Assembly (NCBI GenBank): GCA_003601535.1
Contig: PIXW01000179.1
Span: 1 to 9,423, forward strand
Source: ANME-2 cluster archaeon
GTDB lineage: Archaea; Halobacteriota; Methanosarcinia; Methanosarcinales; Methanogasteraceae
Direction: 5' to 3'
Length of the DNA: 9,423 nt
Shown here: piece by piece, positions 5,667 through 9,423 of the stretch
How positions within the stretch are numbered: position 1 is the stretch's first letter
Layout of the letters: each line of letters begins with the position of its first letter
Made by a program: the position numbers and the translations under genes
The notes under the pieces: model-generated
The model's input: only the letters and a program-made list of their open reading frames with translations
The model's database searches: none
What the model was told of the DNA's origin: nothing

Positions 5667-6148
5667 GCAGGATTCAGGAGAGCGTGATTGTCAGGACGAT
5701 TGTACGGATCATGGTTCCGTTCATCGAACTATTTGCGCTATATGTGATCATGCATGGCTCGGGCGGACCTGGTGGCGGTTTTCAGGGCGGCGTCATCTTT
5801 GGGGCAGCCATCATTCTATATGCGATGATCTACGGCATCGCCAAAGGAAAAGAGAGGATGCCTGATACTCTCGACAAGATTCTTGCAAGCACGGGATTAA
5901 CCATCTACGCGGGAACAGGACTCCTGTGCCTCTTCTTCGGAGGAAAGTTCCTCCAGTACGGTATGGTCCCGCTCCTGCCGGATGATCCTGCTGAGGTTTC
6001 TGCACTCCTGATCGACGCAGTGGAGATCGGGATCGGCATCACGGTATCGGCTGTGATGATCTCGCTATTCTTCGATGTCTCGCCACCCGAATCAGAAGAG
6101 GAAGAACTGCCTGCAGAGCTGCCTATTTCTACATACAGGGAGGCATAA
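5663..6148 (+). CDS. mrpB: Na+/H+ antiporter subunit MrpB (161 aa)
   Basis: MnhB/MrpB family membrane subunit (MbhF-like). Residues 31-43 carry the hallmark HGSGGPGGGFQGG. Helices are about 11-30, 43-60, 74-94 and 116-138. Asp118 and Glu121 in the last helix (LIDAVEIGIGITVSA) are candidate ion-path residues. The C-terminus is a short acidic tail (SEEEELP at 144-150). The SD site GGAGG (5650-5654) lies 8 bases before the ATG. The gene stops 3 bases before mrpC. Confidence 0.92.
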   Translation: MSRIQESVIVRTIVRIMVPFIELFALYVIMHGSGGPGGGFQGGVIFGAAIILYAMIYGIAKGKERMPDTLDKILASTGLTIYAGTGLLCLFFGGKFLQYGMVPLLPDDPAEVSALLIDAVEIGIGITVSAVMISLFFDVSPPESEEEELPAELPISTYREA

Positions 6149-6151
6149 AGA

Positions 6152-6571
6152 GTGACTGGAATAATTGATATCGTCCACGCCGAGTACAATTACTGGATAT
6201 ATACGGCGCTGATGATGATTGGATTCTATGCGATGATCGCAAAGAAGAATCTCATCAAGAAGATCATCGGAGCAAACATCTTCCAGACTGCAATCTTTCT
6301 CTTCTACATCTCGCTTGCAGATATTACCGGCGGCACCGCCCCGATCATCTGGGAGGGGCATGAAGATGTTATTTACACCAACCCGGTCCCGCACTGCCTG
6401 ATACTGACCGCGATCGTGGTCTCGGTCAGTACCACCGCTGTTGCGCTGGCATTAATCATCAGGATATATCGGGAGTACGGATCGATCGAGGAGGATGTGA
6501 TCCTTGCGGCAAGAAAGAGTTTGCAGCCGGAGTTTTCAGAGTATGCGAGGCAAAAAGGAGGCGAAGAGTGA
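6152..6571 (+). CDS. mrpC: Na+/H+ antiporter subunit MrpC, NuoK-like (139 aa)
   Basis: Homologue of complex I subunit NuoK, equivalent to MbhG. Three helices: about 14-30, 35-56 and 81-104. The signature NPVPHCLILTAIVVSVSTTA is at 77-96, and GANIFQTAIFLF at 40-51 is the second-helix motif. The start is GTG at 6152, supported by GGGAGG (6138-6143) 8 bases upstream and by the normal N-terminus. The charged C-terminal tail (112-139) is somewhat long. It abuts mrpD with no gap. Confidence 0.92.
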   Translation: MTGIIDIVHAEYNYWIYTALMMIGFYAMIAKKNLIKKIIGANIFQTAIFLFYISLADITGGTAPIIWEGHEDVIYTNPVPHCLILTAIVVSVSTTAVALALIIRIYREYGSIEEDVILAARKSLQPEFSEYARQKGGEE

Positions 6572-8083
6572 ATGGCTGGATTTGAGATCATCACAAACAA
6601 CCTTCCGGTTCTAACAGTCGTTCTTCCGCTGATGGCTGGCTTTCTGACGCCGATCGTCGGATTGATTGATCGCAGACTTCCGTGGTACTGGGTGATGCTT
6701 GCAACGTTTGTGATTCTCCTCACAACATCGAGTAACCTTGTAACCGTGATTACCACCGGCACGATCCATTATCATCTCGGTGGCTGGAACCCACCGTTCG
6801 GCATCGAATACGTGATCGACTTACTGAATGGTTTTGTCTGCCTGATAATCGCATTCATCGGGTTCATGGTCTCGATATACTCGAAAGAAAGCGTTAAAAA
6901 GGAAGTTCCTGGCAAGACAACCCAGTTCTATACCGTATTTATGCTGCTGATAACCGGACTGATGGGGATCACAATCACTGGTGACATCTTCAACTTCTAT
7001 GTATTTCTTGAGATTTCGTCGCTGACCGCTTATTCACTCATCTCGATGGGTGACCGCGGAGATGCGCTCGTTGCAAGCTTCAACTATCTGATCATGGGAA
7101 CCGTCGCAGCATCGTTCATCCTCCTTGGAATCGGTTACCTCTACGCGGTCACAGGCACGCTGAACATGGCTGATATGCACCGTCTTATACCGAACATCTA
7201 CGAAAGCAAGGTCGTCCTTGCAGCGCTTGCATTCTTCATGGTGGGCTTCAGCATCAAGGTCGGTCTCTTTCCGTTGCATGCATGGCTTCCTGATGCGTAC
7301 ACTCATGCACCATCAACAGGAAGCGCACTCATCGCAGGACTGATGACCAAGGTCGGTGTCTATGCGATGATCAGGTTCATGTTCAGTGTCTTTACTCCGG
7401 TCTTTGTGATCGATATGACCAGAATGACAGAGATCCTCTCATGGGCTGCAGCTCTTGCGATCATCATGGGATCTGTCTTTGCGATAGCGCAGAGCGACAT
7501 TAAACGGATGCTGGCATACTCGAGTATCAGCCAGATCGGATACATCCTCCTTGGCGTAGGTCTTGCAAACGCGATCGGAATGCAGGGCGGGCTTCTGCAT
7601 ATACTGAACCACGCGCTCATGAAGTGTGCGCTCTTTCTGGTCGCCGGCGCAATATTTTATCGAACCGGAATCAGAAACCTGTATCAGTTCCAGGGGCTCG
7701 GCAGGAAGATGCCTGTAACCACAACCGTATTTCTGATCGCAGGGCTCTCGATGATCGGGGTTCCAGGAACCGTTGGTTTCACAAGCAAGTGGTATCTCGC
7801 GCTTGGATCGATAGATGCAGGTCAGTGGCTCTTCGTAGTCATCATCCTCGTATCGAGCCTGCTCAATCTTGCCTATTTCTGGCGGGTCTTTGACAACATC
7901 TGGTTCGGACATCCGCATGAGATCGAGCATCTGCAGAGGGATGAGGCGCCGCTCTCGATGCTCGTACCGATGGTAATCCTTGCCGCGCTATGCGTATTCT
8001 TCGGATTATTTGCGTACTATCCTGTGCACTACGTGCTTGAACCGCTATCAGAAGCACTGCTTGGAATAGGAGCGATGCCGTGA
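6572..8083 (+). CDS. mrpD: Na+/H+ antiporter subunit MrpD (NuoL/M/N family, 503 aa)
   Basis: Large antiporter-like subunit with about 14 membrane helices, of normal length. The functional residues of the family are present: Glu147 in VFLEISSLTAY (helix 5); Lys229 in FSIKVGLFPLHAWLPDA (helix 7) with the following THAPS; Lys260 in LMTKVGVYA (helix 8); His343 and His347 with Lys351 in the helix 11-12 region (LLHILNHALMK); and Lys406 in FTSKWYLA (helix 12). The motif SDIKRMLAYSSISQIGYILLG (308-328) is also typical. These residues form the half-channels and central axis for proton/cation transfer in this family. The SD site GGAGG (6557-6561) lies in the end of mrpC. Confidence 0.94.
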   Translation: MAGFEIITNNLPVLTVVLPLMAGFLTPIVGLIDRRLPWYWVMLATFVILLTTSSNLVTVITTGTIHYHLGGWNPPFGIEYVIDLLNGFVCLIIAFIGFMVSIYSKESVKKEVPGKTTQFYTVFMLLITGLMGITITGDIFNFYVFLEISSLTAYSLISMGDRGDALVASFNYLIMGTVAASFILLGIGYLYAVTGTLNMADMHRLIPNIYESKVVLAALAFFMVGFSIKVGLFPLHAWLPDAYTHAPSTGSALIAGLMTKVGVYAMIRFMFSVFTPVFVIDMTRMTEILSWAAALAIIMGSVFAIAQSDIKRMLAYSSISQIGYILLGVGLANAIGMQGGLLHILNHALMKCALFLVAGAIFYRTGIRNLYQFQGLGRKMPVTTTVFLIAGLSMIGVPGTVGFTSKWYLALGSIDAGQWLFVVIILVSSLLNLAYFWRVFDNIWFGHPHEIEHLQRDEAPLSMLVPMVILAALCVFFGLFAYYPVHYVLEPLSEALLGIGAMP

Positions 8084-8099
8084 GCTTGAGGTGAGATAA

Positions 8100-9423
8100 A
8101 TGGTTACAGAAATTCATTCAATAATACCCCTGCTCGCAGTGCTCGTATCGATGATCGCATCGGTTCTGATCCTTGCATCCGGCAGATACCCAAACCTGAG
8201 AGAGGGCTGGACGTTTGCTGCGGCGGCAATCAAGTTCGGGCTCGTGATCTCGATCTTGCCGCTGATACTCGATGGCAAGATCGTTACGTATACGGTAATC
8301 GAGATGCTCCCTGATCTTCCGATCGCATTCAAGGTCGATGCATTCGGAATACTCTTTGCGATCACATCATCGTTTTTGTGGATACTGGTCTCATCGTACT
8401 CGGTAGGGTACATGCGGTCGCTAAACGAACATGCGCAGACCCGGTACTACTTCTGCTTTGCGATAGCACTCTCATCAGCAGTCGGAATTGCGTTCTCAGC
8501 GAATCTTATAACGCTATTTTTATTCTACGAGCTCCTCACGATCTCGACATACCCGCTTGTTGCGCATATCGAGACACCTGAGGCGATCAGTTCCGGAAGG
8601 AAGTATCTGACATATCTGATGATCGCTGGTGTTGCACTCCTATTTTCGATCCTTGTCGTCTACCACGAAACAGGAACAACAGAGTTTGCATTCGGAGGTA
8701 TCGCAGGCATGGACGTCTTCTCAAAGACGGCGCTCGCAGTCCTCTTTATCACGTTCATGATCGGATGCGCTAAAGCCGCATTCATGCCGCTTCATGCGTG
8801 GCTTCCTGCCGCGATGATCGCCCCGACGCCTGTGAGTGCTCTCTTGCATGCGGTTGCTGTGGTGAAGGCAGGCGTATTTACAGCGGTCAGGATCATCCTC
8901 TATGTCTTCGGGGTCGATCTGATGCGAGAGAGCGGTCTATGGCTGTACATGGCGTATTTCGTCTCGATAACGATCATCCTTGCCTCGATCTATGCGCTGA
9001 TGCAGGACAATCTCAAAAAGAGGCTTGCGTACTCGACTGTGAGCCAGTTATCATACATCCTGCTTGGAGCGGTGCTCATAACCCCACACGGAATCACAGG
9101 CGGGATGCTTCACATACCATACCACGCGTTCATGAAGATCACGCTGTTTATGTGTGCTGGCGCGTTGATCGTTACCGCAAAGAAGGAGAACATCAGCGAT
9201 ATGAACGGGATTGGACGCCAGATGCCGATCACGATGCTCGCGTTTACCGTGGGCGCACTCGGTATGATCGGGATGCCGCCTGCTGGTGGGTACGTCACCA
9301 AGTGGTTCCTGCTCCTTGGAGCTGCTGAAATGCACAGCATGATCTTGATCGCAGTTCTTCTTGTGAGTGCGGTTCTGAATGCCGCATACTTCTTCCCGGT
9401 CGTGTATGTCGCGTTCTTCAAGA
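8100..9423 (+). CDS. Second MrpD/MrpA-type antiporter subunit, 3' end outside window
   Basis: A second NuoL/M/N-family protein; 441 codons are read and the frame is open to the right edge. The ATG at 8100 follows GAGGTGA (8088-8094), an excellent SD site, 16 bases after the mrpD stop. Essential residues are kept: Glu144 in LFYELLTISTYPLVAH; Lys225 in IGCAKAAFMPLHAWLPAAM, followed by IAPTPVSALLHAVAVVKAGVF with His250 and Lys256; QDNLKKRLAYSTVSQLSYILLG (302-323); the MLHIPYHAFMK region with His342 and Lys346; and Lys401 in YVTKWFLLLG. The PTPVSALLHA form, as opposed to the APSTGSALIA form in MrpD, is closer to NuoL/MrpA and MbsH'-type subunits. It may do the job of the absent MrpA antiporter domain. 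Only the last helices are missing, so the whole protein is probably around 480-520 residues. Confidence 0.9.
   Translation, partial: MVTEIHSIIPLLAVLVSMIASVLILASGRYPNLREGWTFAAAAIKFGLVISILPLILDGKIVTYTVIEMLPDLPIAFKVDAFGILFAITSSFLWILVSSYSVGYMRSLNEHAQTRYYFCFAIALSSAVGIAFSANLITLFLFYELLTISTYPLVAHIETPEAISSGRKYLTYLMIAGVALLFSILVVYHETGTTEFAFGGIAGMDVFSKTALAVLFITFMIGCAKAAFMPLHAWLPAAMIAPTPVSALLHAVAVVKAGVFTAVRIILYVFGVDLMRESGLWLYMAYFVSITIILASIYALMQDNLKKRLAYSTVSQLSYILLGAVLITPHGITGGMLHIPYHAFMKITLFMCAGALIVTAKKENISDMNGIGRQMPITMLAFTVGALGMIGMPPAGGYVTKWFLLLGAAEMHSMILIAVLLVSAVLNAAYFFPVVYVAFFK

Noticed and set aside
8798..9328. 176-residue + strand open frame rich in Cys, Arg and Asp
   Set aside because: Out-of-frame shadow of the second antiporter subunit, whose frame carries all the family motifs through this stretch.
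1..9423. CRISPR array, insertion sequence, integrase or attachment site
   Set aside because: No regularly spaced repeats, transposase or integrase reading frame, or terminal inverted repeats were seen.

Overview
The window looks archaeal. TATA-type promoter elements sit at archaeal spacing in front of the genes. The Mrp-operon genes carry strong Shine-Dalgarno (SD) sites, while the first gene has a TATA box and no SD site, as expected for a leaderless transcript. The antiporter operon has the split-gene order known from archaeal Mbh/Mrp-type complexes. A euryarchaeal (methanogen- or ANME-like) source is my best guess, but no marker here fixes the lineage.

Layout. 49-1512 (-) encodes a 487-residue protein with an N-terminal ribbon-helix-helix DNA-binding segment and a Cys-rich C-terminus resembling the V4R small-ligand-binding domain; it is probably a transcriptional regulator. 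The 353-bp divergent gap 1513-1865 holds both promoters, small inverted repeats and a structured leader. 1866-2798 (+) is a tandem universal stress protein (two Usp domains). It ends in a long hairpin that separates it from a convergent 238-residue protein of unknown function (2873-3589, -), possibly a degenerate HhH-GPD-like fold. A 370-bp gap (3590-3959) holds two palindromic sites and the promoter of the large + strand operon that fills the rest of the window.

That operon encodes, in order, MrpE, MrpF, MrpG, a DUF4040/MbhD-like subunit, an MbhE-like subunit, MrpB, MrpC, MrpD and a second MrpD/NuoN-like antiporter subunit that runs off the right edge. Genes abut, overlap by 4 bases or are spaced by no more than 16 bases. 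The products should assemble into one membrane cation/proton antiporter complex. Classical bacterial MrpA is absent: its C-terminal part appears as two small separate genes, and the second MrpD-like subunit may take the place of its antiporter domain. Whether this is a stand-alone Na+/H+ antiporter or the membrane half of a redox-driven complex depends on genes beyond 9423.

The most notable unexplained signal is a 10-bp word, ATCAATCGAG. It begins exactly 24 bases downstream of a TATATA box in front of both the stress-protein gene and the Mrp operon, with an extra copy just upstream of the stress-protein TATA box. It suggests shared control of these two loci.
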